From positions 951,147 through 1,015,146 of the forward strand of contig JALDRJ010000002.1 of the NCBI GenBank assembly GCA_031315865.1: DNA of 64,000 bases. The letters run 5' to 3'. This DNA comes from Nitrospirales bacterium (lineage in GTDB: Bacteria; Nitrospirota; Nitrospiria; Nitrospirales; UBA8639). Position 1 is the first letter of the stretch. The number at the start of each line of letters is the position of its first letter. Positions 1 to 9,632 of the stretch are shown piece by piece. The position numbers were made by a program, and so were the translations under genes. The notes under the pieces were generated by a model, which did not search any database, was not told where the DNA came from, and saw nothing but the letters and a program-made list of their open reading frames with translations.

Positions 1-273
1 GAACCTTCCCGCACAATCAAAGGCTCTCGAAAACCGAATATTGAAATTCCCTATGGAGAAATTTTCAACAAAGAAAGTGAGAAGTTATCGTTCTATCTGC
101 AGCCGGATTTTCGCGGACTCGATGGAAGTGATCATCGGCTCGAAGTTCATCCCAATGCGGCTGCTCAACAACCAAGTATGGATCAATACAATAGACAGGT
201 GCGTCCTCCGGTAGGTCATGATATTGGTCTTTCGAGGGATCATGCATGCCGTGTAACTCCTGCTCAAAAATGA
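1..273 (+). CDS. Possible C-terminal end of an unidentified protein (partial)
   Basis: A frame is open from the first base to a TGA at 271-273, about 90 codons, so the start lies outside the window. Its stop overlaps the ATG of the next gene in an ATGA arrangement, which would fit translational coupling. The residue make-up is mixed and hydrophilic with no recognisable domain. The opposite strand is also open over much of this stretch, so the coding call is weak. I do not recognise the family. Confidence 0.35.
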   Translation, partial: EPSRTIKGSRKPNIEIPYGEIFNKESEKLSFYLQPDFRGLDGSDHRLEVHPNAAAQQPSMDQYNRQVRPPVGHDIGLSRDHACRVTPAQK

Positions 274-1244
274 TGAACTTCTTTGCTCCATTTATTTCCC
301 TTTGCATATTCTTCGCTTTCAATATTTCAGTAAGCCATGCCTTCGACACCGGCATTAGCGGCATGGCCAGGGTTAGAGACAATACGTTCCTGGTCGTCAA
401 CGACCGCAAAAATTCGCATAAAAAAGACCAGGACTTGGCGAACACCAAACCGCGGCTTGGCATTGTGACGGTGAAAAAGAAGTGGGTTGCGTACGAAGAT
501 CTCTACGTCAAATATCCTCTGAGTATGTCCGACATGCCTCCCAATGATTTGGAAGCCGTCTGCGCTCTCCCTCATCGCGAACATGAGTACCTCGTCGCGG
601 AAAGCGGGTACTATGAAGGCAGGTACGGACGGGTGTTTCACCTGCGGCTAAAAGAGAAGAAGGGAAAATGGAAAGGTGAATTGATAAGTGCAATCCGTCC
701 TTTTTCGAAAAATACCTCAACTGATACGACGCCAAAATCCCGGCAGATTGAGGGCATGAGTTGCGTAGAGAAAGCCGAAGCCCAGCTTCTGGTGATCTTC
801 GCCACACGTGGAGGCGGTGGTAAAAGAGGAAAGCTCATCTGGGGATCGTTGGACGGGTTGGATCAGAGTCAACCTGCGTTCCATCCACTCGGTGATGCGC
901 AAATCGTGACCGACCAGCAGTCGTTGGGAGATCGAGACGCCTCCGACCTGTTCCTCGAAAAGACCAAGAAAGATCAGTGGAAGGTTTGGACAATCGCGGT
1001 GGATGATCCCGGCGATGACTTTGGACCATTCCGATCGGTGATTTATAGCCCAGGCATCTTCGAGTGGGACAATGAGCAGGGACTCACATTCCATCGAACC
1101 AAGCCGGTCACAGGTTGGGTCAGAGATGGGGTCAAGGTTGAAGCCTTGGCCGAACCGGCAGAGCGGGTGAAGGGCAGCGTCTTCAGTATTGGCACCGAAG
1201 ATGAAGCGTTAGGCGGCATGTGGCAGCCTCTCTTCCAGCCATAA
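270..1244 (+). CDS. Secreted protein, possible beta-propeller of the SdiA-regulated/phytase-like type
   Basis: The chosen ATG (270, or the next codon at 273) begins a hydrophobic segment typical of a Sec signal peptide, ending near a SHA site; an in-frame ATG at 246 adds eight polar residues and is less likely. The roughly 300-residue mature part has spaced segments such as NDLEAVCALP and RQIEGMSC, where acidic DLE/IEG motifs fall at the start of blades as in SdiA-regulated and esterase-like-phytase propellers. That assignment rests on motif resemblance only. No catalytic site is claimed. It converges on the lipoprotein gene at 1253, leaving 8 bases between the stops. Confidence 0.6.
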   Translation: MMNFFAPFISLCIFFAFNISVSHAFDTGISGMARVRDNTFLVVNDRKNSHKKDQDLANTKPRLGIVTVKKKWVAYEDLYVKYPLSMSDMPPNDLEAVCALPHREHEYLVAESGYYEGRYGRVFHLRLKEKKGKWKGELISAIRPFSKNTSTDTTPKSRQIEGMSCVEKAEAQLLVIFATRGGGGKRGKLIWGSLDGLDQSQPAFHPLGDAQIVTDQQSLGDRDASDLFLEKTKKDQWKVWTIAVDDPGDDFGPFRSVIYSPGIFEWDNEQGLTFHRTKPVTGWVRDGVKVEALAEPAERVKGSVFSIGTEDEALGGMWQPLFQP

Positions 1245-1252
1245 ATGAAATC

Positions 1253-2617
1253 TCATCGGCGAGACGGGGCTTTCGCTGAGATCACCTTCCATAACATCAC
1301 GCCCATTTCTTTTCGATAAATATCGCTATGGGCTAGGCCTCCAGACCCGTAGGCATTGAAGTAGATCAGCTCATCTGCGTTGATATAGGTTTTCTGCTTC
1401 TGATTTACAGGTGAGAGTGTCAGGTCCCCGTCTTTCGAGGCTTTGATGCAATCGAATTCCGTCTCAGGCCTCTCTTTGCAATGCTCGTCATACGTGGTGT
1501 CATTCCCGACGAATGGGACGAAGGATTTATTGTCCATCGCGGTATCGTACTTTGAGGAGGTCAACACCACATGTTCCGCATTTTCACAGCCCCCCGGATA
1601 GTAAATGCCTTCGCGCCCTTGATCGGCATAATAACGGTTCATGGAATAGGCCCCTTGCAAACTAATGAGGAGCGAAATTTTGTTGCGAGGCAACAATGCA
1701 TCGCCTTTCTTCCTGACCACGGCCGGCCCCATGCACACTCCCATGCTCGACACTCTCGCACCAAAACTATGACCAAGCACGACAACGGGCACATCAGCCG
1801 GTAAGTGACGCAGGGTGTCATGCAACAACACGCCAAGCCATCCAAAGCCAACTTCATCGGCATCGTCAGCCTTATTCCCGTAACTGAAGAGAGTGATGAT
1901 CGGCGTGATCCAATCGGCAGCCCATTTACTCGGCCATGTTATCCCGATAAATAACGGCTTGAAATCATCAGCTCCAGCCTCCATCGCGGCCAGCCACACG
2001 TTTTTGGCAACTGAGTTAAAATTTCGGACAGCCTCCTCCTGGTCGGTATTCCAGCCCATCATCCCGATGACGATGTGTGTATACGGCTGACTCTGCAATT
2101 TACGGTGGATATCCCGCTTCAAGACATCCAAAGCCTCCCAACTGCTCCAATAAGCTCTTTGGGGGTTCACTTGACGAACCTCGTCCGGCTGACAGAACGG
2201 GATATGTGTCTGGGAATTTCGTTCGCGATAATACGCGTTATAGTGCGCACAGGCTCGCAAGCCATGCTGGTCACCGAAATTTTCCAGGATATGCGAAATG
2301 AATAAGAGCTTGTCATCATCACCAATGCGCGAGATGTGCTGAGCCATTTCTTCGCCAGCCTCGGGAATATTCACCGTAATGACGTCTCCATCTTGAGCGA
2401 TCAATTCTTTTGGACTTTTTTCTATGCCGATGATGTACCCTGGAAAATTCAAGCTGATTTCGGATGGATAGTACAGGGCAGAATGAAACCAAATGGGCGT
2501 ATCTTCCCAGGTATCTAAGTCTTTTTCGCCCTCTCCCAGCGTACGGACATTGTCCGTCGAGCAGGCTGTCGCAAAAAACAGGATGAACATCATAACCTTA
2601 ACTATCGGGTGCATCAT
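1253..2617 (-). CDS. Lipoprotein with alpha/beta hydrolase domain
   Basis: The start at 2617 is preferred over the upstream open codons because GAGGG lies about 6 bases before ATGATG and the protein then begins with a lipoprotein signal ending in the lipobox-like FATAC, giving about 454 residues. The C-terminal half contains VVVLGHSFGARV, a nucleophile elbow G-H-S-F-G with the presumptive catalytic serine; the preceding strand and following helix fit an alpha/beta hydrolase. Substrate is unknown, and esterase or lipase activity is an inference. It is divergent from the peptidase-hydrolase fusion at 3090, which carries a second GHSxG hydrolase, suggesting related roles at the cell envelope. 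Confidence 0.75.
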   Translation of the reverse strand: MMHPIVKVMMFILFFATACSTDNVRTLGEGEKDLDTWEDTPIWFHSALYYPSEISLNFPGYIIGIEKSPKELIAQDGDVITVNIPEAGEEMAQHISRIGDDDKLLFISHILENFGDQHGLRACAHYNAYYRERNSQTHIPFCQPDEVRQVNPQRAYWSSWEALDVLKRDIHRKLQSQPYTHIVIGMMGWNTDQEEAVRNFNSVAKNVWLAAMEAGADDFKPLFIGITWPSKWAADWITPIITLFSYGNKADDADEVGFGWLGVLLHDTLRHLPADVPVVVLGHSFGARVSSMGVCMGPAVVRKKGDALLPRNKISLLISLQGAYSMNRYYADQGREGIYYPGGCENAEHVVLTSSKYDTAMDNKSFVPFVGNDTTYDEHCKERPETEFDCIKASKDGDLTLSPVNQKQKTYINADELIYFNAYGSGGLAHSDIYRKEMGVMLWKVISAKAPSRR

Positions 2618-3089
2618 TATATCCCTCGTGTAGATGTTAATTCCCTTGAGCCTTGGCACACACTCCGTCTCTCTGACTAAAAGCAACTCGGATACCAAAC
2701 AGTCGACCGGCGAATGTCGACAAATCCATTTTCGCGATAATCGCGTTTGGCCTACCCCTACCATGCATATCAACAACATAACGCGGACAGGATACTTCGG
2801 GTGGAACGCAACGTTACATTCGATTTGTATCTTTTTTATACTTCATGGTATCAATTTCGATACACAGCACTTGGTGTTTTCTCGCAAACCCTACATGGGA
2901 ACCTAACAAAATTCCTGACATTTCGCAGCTATGAATGAAAAGCGATTTCATGGCTTCCTCATCAAAACGAATGACACACAGTTTTGGCACAATTCTCTCA
3001 TATATTCAAAGCGAGGGTTTGTGTATCCTTATGACTCAACTGTTCCCGATTTTCAGCTTAGAAATTTCCATCAGTAAAGGGAGTCGTCG
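2618..3089. other. Divergent intergenic region
   Basis: This 470-base stretch separates two divergent hydrolase-type genes. It is AT-rich in its second half and presumably holds both promoters. Short open frames exist here but none has a convincing ribosome binding site or protein-like composition. I see no RNA gene or repeat. Confidence 0.5.
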
Positions 3090-4919
3090 ATGGCAGACTA
3101 CAAACGCGTAAAAAACGTCGAACCGGATGTTCCCGACATCAGGGACTGGCCGTACCAACCTGCGCTCATTCCTCTCACAGATGCGATCGACCCGCCAGGC
3201 AATCTTCAGATTCTTGATCAGAAAAGTGAAGGAGCTTGCACAGGATTTGCCTTGGCCGCAGCGATTAATCTTCTCAATTCGCATGTGAACCGACATGTCC
3301 GCGTCAGCCCAAGAATGCTCTATGAAATGGCCAAGCGTCACGATGAATGGCCGGGAGAAAAGTACGATGGGTCCAGCCTTCGAGGCGCCATTCACGGGTG
3401 GAAACACATGGGCGTCTGTTCGGAAGATCTTTGGCCGTACCGTGTGGGAAAGAAAAACATCGGAGACCTGACAATCGAATGCGCGAAGGACGCTCGCAAA
3501 ACGACGGTCGGAGCCTACTACCGCGTCCAACCGAGTATCTCCCATTTTCATGCGGCCTTGAATGAAACAGGAGTGATCGTCGTCTCGGCCAAGGTGCACC
3601 GTGGGTGGGATGCCCCCCAAAACGGCATCATCACATTCGAGGAACAACGGGACGGAGGACACGCATTCGTGATCGTCGGATACAACGACAAGGGGTTTTG
3701 GGTACAGAATTCCTGGGGACCCAAATGGGGAAATCACGGACTCGCGTTATGGACGTACGAGGATTGGATCGTCAACGTGATGGATGCATGGGTTTTTCGG
3801 CTTGCACTGTCCACTCCACAGATTTTTGACTTGAAACCCGAAATGGCGTTAACCGCATCGCCGCAACAGGACAAGGCTGAAGCTTCTCCGACTCCACGGT
3901 CTTCAATCGCCGGACATTTTGTACATGTGGATGACGGACGGTATGCCACATCGGGACCGTACTGGAGCACGCCAGAAGACGTGGAACAAACGGCTGAACT
4001 CGTGGCCAACAGTTCAAAATACCAGCATCTTTTGTTTTACATGCATGGCGGGCTGAACTCACCGAAGGCCTCGGCTAAACGGATTGAGGCACTCAAAGAA
4101 CGATTGAAGAGCAATGGGATATACCCGTTTCACATCATGTATGACACGGGGGTGGTTGAAGAATTGAAAGATCTGATCTTTCGAAAAGAAAACGAGGCGA
4201 GCGAACGTGTGGGCGGGTTTAGTGATTGGACTGACCGCTTCATCGAAGGCGTCATTCGACGGCCAGGGACTTTACTGTGGGAAGAAATGAAACAGGACGC
4301 ACACGATGCCTTCGCGCCTGACGGCGCGGGAACCGATGCGGTGAATCGATTTACCAAACATATCAAGAAATCAAACAAGACGAAGAAAATTCATCTCGTG
4401 GGCCATAGCACCGGAGCCATCGTCATCGCCCATCTTCTTCATACATTACGACGCTACAAATTCAAGATCGAGACATGTACATTGCTTGCCCCAGCCTGCA
4501 GCGTGGACCTCTATCATTCCCATTATTTACCGGTCCTCCAAGGAAAAACCATTCTCAAGATTAACGACCTCACCATTTACAATTTGCGAGATGAACTCGA
4601 ACAAGATGATCATGTGGCAAAAATTTACAGAAAGTCTCTGCTCTACCTTGTCTCAAACGCGCTCGAGCGGCGGCCCGATCCACCATCAGACGACTCACAA
4701 TCCAAGCCCCTGTTAGGTATGGAAATCTTCGCGACACTCGTCAAAACCGTGCGGAGCAAGCCTCAGTTCATCTACTCGAACGGAGTCGAAGGGAAGAGAA
4801 CCCGAAGCACGACACATGGAGGGTTTGATAACGATATCTTTACCATGAATCATGTGCTGGAACGGGTCTTAGGTAAAAAGCCTGCCGATCCATTCACAGA
4901 AGACGACTTGGATTACTAG
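3090..4919 (+). CDS. Papain-like cysteine peptidase fused to alpha/beta hydrolase
   Basis: A 609-residue protein with two enzymatic-looking halves. Residues about 20-240 are a C1A papain-like peptidase: glutamine 44 of the oxyanion hole and cysteine 50 in LDQKSEGACTGFA, histidine 191 in GGHAFVIVGY, asparagine 207 in WVQNSWG. After a linker of roughly 35 residues rich in Pro, Ser and Ala, residues about 275-600 form an alpha/beta hydrolase with YMHGG (oxyanion loop, 318-321) and IHLVGHSTGA with the nucleophile serine near 440. No signal peptide is visible, so a cytoplasmic location is likely. GGGAG-like AAGGGAG precedes the ATG. The fusion of these two folds is unusual; the substrate is unknown. 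Confidence 0.85.
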   Translation: MADYKRVKNVEPDVPDIRDWPYQPALIPLTDAIDPPGNLQILDQKSEGACTGFALAAAINLLNSHVNRHVRVSPRMLYEMAKRHDEWPGEKYDGSSLRGAIHGWKHMGVCSEDLWPYRVGKKNIGDLTIECAKDARKTTVGAYYRVQPSISHFHAALNETGVIVVSAKVHRGWDAPQNGIITFEEQRDGGHAFVIVGYNDKGFWVQNSWGPKWGNHGLALWTYEDWIVNVMDAWVFRLALSTPQIFDLKPEMALTASPQQDKAEASPTPRSSIAGHFVHVDDGRYATSGPYWSTPEDVEQTAELVANSSKYQHLLFYMHGGLNSPKASAKRIEALKERLKSNGIYPFHIMYDTGVVEELKDLIFRKENEASERVGGFSDWTDRFIEGVIRRPGTLLWEEMKQDAHDAFAPDGAGTDAVNRFTKHIKKSNKTKKIHLVGHSTGAIVIAHLLHTLRRYKFKIETCTLLAPACSVDLYHSHYLPVLQGKTILKINDLTIYNLRDELEQDDHVAKIYRKSLLYLVSNALERRPDPPSDDSQSKPLLGMEIFATLVKTVRSKPQFIYSNGVEGKRTRSTTHGGFDNDIFTMNHVLERVLGKKPADPFTEDDLDY

Positions 4920-5177
4920 AGCACCTGTAACCCACACTGCAATGCAACGAGAGACTGGCAACGACGTGCAGCGCTCAACGGTCATGGCACAAACAACTAT
5001 CGTGCTCTAGGCTAGGGGACCTATAATCGAAACCTCAGACGGCTTAAGGCCTTCAACAAAAGATGATTATGAGGCCACTTGATCCCTACTAAACTATCGT
5101 CCCCTAGGAACAACGAGATAGAGTCATCGTGCTGAAAGTTCTATACGAGGGATAAAACTACAGAAGAACAGAAATCC

Positions 5178-5864
5178 CTACATCTGCCAATACACGAGGG
5201 CTTCTAGAGGATTGAGGCCCTCCAATCCCCAAAATACAAGCGAGACAATAGAGAGAAGGAGCACGGCAACGAGCACCAGAAGATAGACTCCTTTTTTGGG
5301 GCGAGGCCGTGAGGACAGATGCTCTTCCTCATACATGGCCTTCGCCTCTTCCCAAAGCGGACTGCGCTTACGTTCCCTTCGGGGAACGACTATACTCAAC
5401 GAATTTTGAACTTCCTGGCGCAACTCATCTTCCAAAGCGTTCGTACGACGTGAGGCCATCGGGGGGGCTGATTGCAGAGCCAACCCGTTCAGCTCTTCAA
5501 CCTCCGACTTTGAACCTTTTAGACGACGAGTATAGGGCACACCACAATTGGGGCAGAGCCAAGTTTGTTCCTCCGGTTCTGAGGAGGCAAGAGGCGTTGG
5601 CGAAGGGGATAAAATGGTTGGAGGCTCTGGGGGCCGTTCGGTTTTTGCCTGTTCCACGCTCTGTGCGATAGGCGCCCCGCAATGCGGACAGGATTGGGCA
5701 GACTTGGAAATCAGGCTTCCACAGTCCTGACACGGGAGTAGCTTCTCGGTCGCAGTCCCGTTTAGCCGCTCCTTTTTTCCCGGATAAGGAAACGCACATT
5801 TCGGACAGGAGAGGGCGAGTGAAGAAACTTCTTTTTGGCATTCAGGACATTGGACAAGTGGCAT
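5178..5864 (-). CDS. Double zinc-ribbon protein with C-terminal membrane anchor
   Basis: The 228-residue product opens with two tandem zinc ribbons, each made of two CxxC knuckles (CPECQ...CPKC, then CQDCG...CPHCG), followed by a Pro/Ser-rich linker and a third CPNC pair. Only one pair is seen in this third motif, so it may be partial. The C terminus has one strong transmembrane helix around residues 195-212. Such proteins are widespread and mostly uncharacterised; a scaffold or sensor role is possible. It is convergent with the fusion peptidase gene and stands alone. Confidence 0.75.
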   Translation of the reverse strand: MPLVQCPECQKEVSSLALSCPKCAFPYPGKKERLNGTATEKLLPCQDCGSLISKSAQSCPHCGAPIAQSVEQAKTERPPEPPTILSPSPTPLASSEPEEQTWLCPNCGVPYTRRLKGSKSEVEELNGLALQSAPPMASRRTNALEDELRQEVQNSLSIVVPRRERKRSPLWEEAKAMYEEEHLSSRPRPKKGVYLLVLVAVLLLSIVSLVFWGLEGLNPLEALVYWQM

Positions 5865-6341
5865 CTCATGGCCTCTCTTTATGTAAGCCGTCTTGATATC
5901 ATTATTCTACTTGTTGTGAGTGATTTGGAGGATTCCTACCTCATCCATAAGTTATAGCAAAGATAGTACCTACTAGAGAAATGCCAGAAATTATTTTTCA
6001 ATTCAATACGTTATAATTTGGACCTTAGATAATAAAGGTGTTTTTTCTCTCAAAGTGGATTGAAAAACCTTCAGCTATTTTCTCTATAGTGAGGTAATAA
6101 AACATCAATGTGGACTTCTACAACTACGCCAACAAACCCCGTCCTATTCCTCAACCAATGTCCATTCCCACACACAGGATGAATTCCCTCTTGTCCCTGG
6201 CCAATGAGCCATGAATACGACGGAAATTTTGTAACATTTCTGGTAGTCTCCTGACATTCTCACTTTAGAATGGATCGAATGCCATGATAAAAAGTCTAGA
6301 GAAATTACTGACACTATCAACCCATACATTGATGAGGGATC
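5865..6341. other. Divergent intergenic region upstream of arsM
   Basis: An AT-rich stretch of about 475 bases between the zinc-ribbon gene and the arsenic methyltransferase gene, expected to hold both promoters. I looked for an ArsR-type inverted repeat and found none that is convincing. No gene is supported here. Confidence 0.5.
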
Positions 6342-7532
6342 ATGGAGAATCAAACGATAACACAAGCGGTCAGTGAACGATATGCGAAGGCTGTCACGAC
6401 CGGAGAAGAAATGTGTTGCCCGACCGGGTACGATCATCAAGAGCTTGGCAAATTCATTCCGGAAGCCGTCCTAAAAGTCTCCTACGGCTGCGGAACCCCC
6501 GTAGGGCTTACCTCCGTACAAGCAGGGGAAACGGTTTTGGATATTGGGTCTGGAGGGGGCATTGACTGCTTTGAAGCTTCACGCCGCGTCGGCCCTTCCG
6601 GACGAGTCATCGGCATTGATATGACTGATGAAATGCTCGCACTGGCTCGAAGCCAGGCCCCGATCGTCGCCTCCAACTTGGGTTATGCCTCCTCCAACGT
6701 TGATTTTCGCAAAGGGTTTGCTGATGCCATGCCCGTCGAAGATCAATGCGTGGACCTCATCGTATCCAATTGCGTCATTAACCTGGCTCCAGACAAGCTC
6801 AAAGTGTTTCAGGAAATGTACCGTGTCCTCAAGCCTGGAGGCCGCTTCACCATCTCCGATATCGTGGCTGATCAACCGATTCCACAATACATGATCCACG
6901 ACAAGGAAAAATGGGGAGATTGTTTGTCTGGGGCATTACGGCTGAGCGACTATTGGGGAGGATTACGAAACGCCGGGTTTGGAGGCATTCACCGGGTTGG
7001 ATTCATCCCATGGCGCGTCATTGATGGCATCCATTTCTTATCTTTGACCCTCACCGGATATAAGCTTCCCAATGGTCAAACCGGCCAATCCTCAGGATTC
7101 GCGACATTCAAAGGTCCGTTCAGCCGCGTAACCGATGAACAGGGCCAGACCTACAGACGGGGAGAACCACAAGCGGTGAACGAAAGCACGGAACATTTGT
7201 TGAAAAGTGAACCTTACCGTGACCAGTTCATTTTTTCTGAAAACCCTGTGACGCTCAGCACCGAAGACCCGCGATGGTCTGCGGTTCTACCAGAGAACAC
7301 AGCATGTACATGGGAAGGACACTTCGCCTTACTCACCGGACCATTCGTCGAAGCCGTGGATGATGACGGCCATACTTTTACCTGTGGAGAGGCCATTGAG
7401 ATTTGCTCGAAGACATTGAAGGTTCTGGACCACGATGATTATAAAAAGTATTTCGTGATTATCAACCGTGCGAACGAAACGGTCTCAAACGATTCGTCTC
7501 CCTCCTGTGGACCAACTGATAGCTGTTGTTAA
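6342..7532 (+). CDS. arsM: Arsenite S-adenosylmethionine methyltransferase (ArsM type)
   Basis: Predicted to methylate trivalent arsenic using SAM. The Rossmann methyltransferase motif VLDIGSGGG is at residues 66-73. Cysteines typical of ArsM are present: MCCPTGY (25-26), SYGCGTP (50) and SNCVINL (144), matching the three thiols that hold As(III). A C-terminal extension of about 170 residues ends in a Cys-rich tail (CGPTDSCC), also common in this family. It lies 86 bases upstream of arsS on the same strand, the usual pairing for arsenosugar synthesis, where methylated arsenic is passed to a radical SAM enzyme. The gene pair is the strongest support for the specific role. Confidence 0.9.
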   Translation: MENQTITQAVSERYAKAVTTGEEMCCPTGYDHQELGKFIPEAVLKVSYGCGTPVGLTSVQAGETVLDIGSGGGIDCFEASRRVGPSGRVIGIDMTDEMLALARSQAPIVASNLGYASSNVDFRKGFADAMPVEDQCVDLIVSNCVINLAPDKLKVFQEMYRVLKPGGRFTISDIVADQPIPQYMIHDKEKWGDCLSGALRLSDYWGGLRNAGFGGIHRVGFIPWRVIDGIHFLSLTLTGYKLPNGQTGQSSGFATFKGPFSRVTDEQGQTYRRGEPQAVNESTEHLLKSEPYRDQFIFSENPVTLSTEDPRWSAVLPENTACTWEGHFALLTGPFVEAVDDDGHTFTCGEAIEICSKTLKVLDHDDYKKYFVIINRANETVSNDSSPSCGPTDSCC

Positions 7533-7618
7533 TCGCCACGAAATTTGTTGAAACTCGAACACTGTTTACTAATTTGGAAATGCGAAATCCAGAAGACTTG
7601 CAACCCGGCTGAACACCC

Positions 7619-8650
7619 ATGAAATCCCTGACGATCGTTAAACCGTCCTTTAAGGCAGAAAAACCATCCGATTCCAGCAACGGAAACGGAGTCCTTTCTT
7701 TCAGCCGTACACTCTCAGAACATGGCGTTCACGACTTAGCCGCCGAGAGGATCTCCACGCTTCAAGTCAACGTTGGAAAATTATGTAACCAAACCTGTCA
7801 GCATTGCCATGTGGATGCCGGACCTCATCGTACCGAGGTAATGACTCGCGAGACGATCGATCAGGTATTGGCCGTTCTCGAACGCCACCCTCAAATCTCC
7901 ACGGTGGATATTACCGGAGGAGCTCCGGAAATGAACCCCCATTTCGAGTATCTCGTTTCAGAATGCCGGAACCTCAACCGGAAAGTCATCGACCGTTGCA
8001 ATTTAACCGTGTTTTTTGTCAAAGGGAAAGGCCACCTTTCACGATTTCTCGCTGATCACCAGGTTGAAATCGTCGCTTCGCTCCCCTGTTACATAGAAGA
8101 CAATGTAGATGAACAACGAGGCCAAGGGGTCTTCGACCGAAGCATGACAGCGTTGCGACAACTCAATGCGCTGGGATATGGTCAGCAAGGTACGGGACTG
8201 ACATTGCATTTGGTGTACAATCCCATAGGTTCAAGCCTCCCACCATCCCAACAACAGCTGGAAGAGGATTACAAACGAGAGCTTCAGGCCAGGTTCGGCA
8301 TATCCTTTAATCATCTTTACACCATCACGAACATGCCTATCAGCCGATTTCTAGAAGACCTTCGAGAGAAAGGAGAAGTCGAGCAATATTACGAACTACT
8401 GACCAAGAGTTTCAATCCAGCATCCATCAATGGCCTTATGTGTCGATCACTCATTAGCGTCGGATGGGACGGCAAGCTCTACGATTGTGATTTCAATCAA
8501 ATGTTGGACCTCACGATCCAAGCGTCCAGCGGCAACACCATCACCGACTTTGACCTTCACTCTCTGGCACAGCGACCGATCATGACTGGCCCGCATTGTT
8601 ACGGGTGCACGGCAGGGTCTGGCTCTTCCTGTGGCGGAGCCCTCGCCTAG
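7619..8650 (+). CDS. arsS: Arsenosugar biosynthesis radical SAM protein
   Basis: A 343-residue radical SAM enzyme. The cluster-binding motif CNQTCQHC has cysteines 56, 60 and 63. TGGAPEMNP matches the SAM-binding GGE-like strand of the family. The C terminus holds further cysteines in HCYGCTAGSGSSC, consistent with auxiliary cluster or substrate-binding thiols. ArsS enzymes join the 5'-deoxyadenosyl group of SAM to dimethylarsinous acid, the committed step towards arsenosugars. Placement directly after arsM supports this over other radical SAM functions. The translation start is uncertain because no clear Shine-Dalgarno sequence precedes the ATG. Confidence 0.9.
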   Translation: MKSLTIVKPSFKAEKPSDSSNGNGVLSFSRTLSEHGVHDLAAERISTLQVNVGKLCNQTCQHCHVDAGPHRTEVMTRETIDQVLAVLERHPQISTVDITGGAPEMNPHFEYLVSECRNLNRKVIDRCNLTVFFVKGKGHLSRFLADHQVEIVASLPCYIEDNVDEQRGQGVFDRSMTALRQLNALGYGQQGTGLTLHLVYNPIGSSLPPSQQQLEEDYKRELQARFGISFNHLYTITNMPISRFLEDLREKGEVEQYYELLTKSFNPASINGLMCRSLISVGWDGKLYDCDFNQMLDLTIQASSGNTITDFDLHSLAQRPIMTGPHCYGCTAGSGSSCGGALA

Positions 8651-8782
8651 GAAACACGCATCGCTCCTCACTTACGACACTCTCCCTACAAGTTTAGAAC
8701 GAATCCCACCCGCGTCTATACCGCGCTATTGTAAACGCTGGGGAAAAAGAAGCTGCACACGAAGGAGAAGCTTTTAAAGGAA

Positions 8783-9031
8783 TCAAGACGGATGTTTCTC
8801 TAAGAAGCTGTTTGCACAATCCTGACTGCAGAAATAATAGGTCTGTTCATTGATCCGCTTAGTGATCGCTGAATCTGCCGTAATGTACACTTGACAAACC
8901 GGATCCTGAATCATGGCATCTTTGGCCAACAGGTTTTCGGGAGTCTCCTTTTTATTCCAATCCCGAATCGCTCGTCGAACCATATAAAACAAGATGATGA
9001 GCAGAATGAGGATGATGATAATCCGGTACAT
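8783..9031 (-). CDS. Small membrane-anchored YHS-like metal-binding protein
   Basis: An 82-residue protein: a hydrophobic N-terminal helix (about residues 3-18), a basic stop-transfer stretch, then a YHS/TRASH-like module with DPVCQVY and YFCSQDCANSF. The three cysteines and the phenylalanine spacing fit small metal-sensing or metal-binding domains seen next to metal resistance genes. It converges on arsS, 130 bases away, so a link with arsenic or metal handling is possible but not shown. Confidence 0.75.
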   Translation of the reverse strand: MYRIIIILILLIILFYMVRRAIRDWNKKETPENLLAKDAMIQDPVCQVYITADSAITKRINEQTYYFCSQDCANSFLEKHPS

Positions 9032-9302
9032 GGACCTTCACTCTTAGAATGATTGGCGATTCAACATTACGACTCACACCGTAGACAATCCTGTCTAGGA
9101 CGATACCGTATCAGGATTCTCCATAGCAATTGCGAAAGTCCAAAGAATATTGCCGCCTGACGCAGAATCTTGTTACCGTGAGAAATGCGGATCGTCATCC
9201 GGCGACGTAGAGAAGGCAGGGGAATATCACGATTGGGAGGACAACTCGGTTCCTGATCTATTCATCCATTCAGAAAGACCATATCATGAGAAGGAGAGAA
9301 CG

Positions 9303-9578
9303 ATGGTGACCATAGCCTTGATGGGAGAACTGCAAACCACTGATGGTGAACGAACGTTGGGATGTGAAATTGCCGAGTCAATTTCGGTCAAACAGCTCAT
9401 TCGCAATCAAGGCAAGCCTCTCCGAGATGTGTTCCAGCTGCTGAAAGAAAAAAAGCTCATGGTAACCGTTAATAAACGCATTGCCAGCGAGGATACGAAA
9501 GTGCATGAAGGAGATGTCGTTAATCTCGTCGCGCACGATGGAATGGGACGTAGTGGGTTGACGCCTTCTCTCTATTAA
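9303..9578 (+). CDS. MoaD/ThiS-like ubiquitin-fold small protein
   Basis: The start at 9303 is chosen because GAAGGAGA lies about 8 bases upstream, whereas the longer open frame from 9150 has no support. The 91-residue product shows the beta-grasp pattern: a first strand VTIALMG, the helix KQLIRNQ, and the late NLVAHDGMG stretch. Sulfur-carrier relatives end in Gly-Gly, used for thiocarboxylation; this protein instead continues with RSGLTPSLY, so it either needs trimming or is not a sulfur carrier. It stands alone upstream of the HU gene, which is convergent. Confidence 0.65.
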   Translation: MVTIALMGELQTTDGERTLGCEIAESISVKQLIRNQGKPLRDVFQLLKEKKLMVTVNKRIASEDTKVHEGDVVNLVAHDGMGRSGLTPSLY

Positions 9579-9632
9579 GCGGGAATCAAAAGCTCCGGCA
9601 AAGACCGGCCTGGTATGCGATAACAGAGCAAC

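Noticed and set aside
65-463. Minus-strand frame of 132 codons at the window start
   Set aside because: It lies opposite the signal-peptide start of the plus-strand secreted protein gene and has no ribosome binding site or family resemblance.
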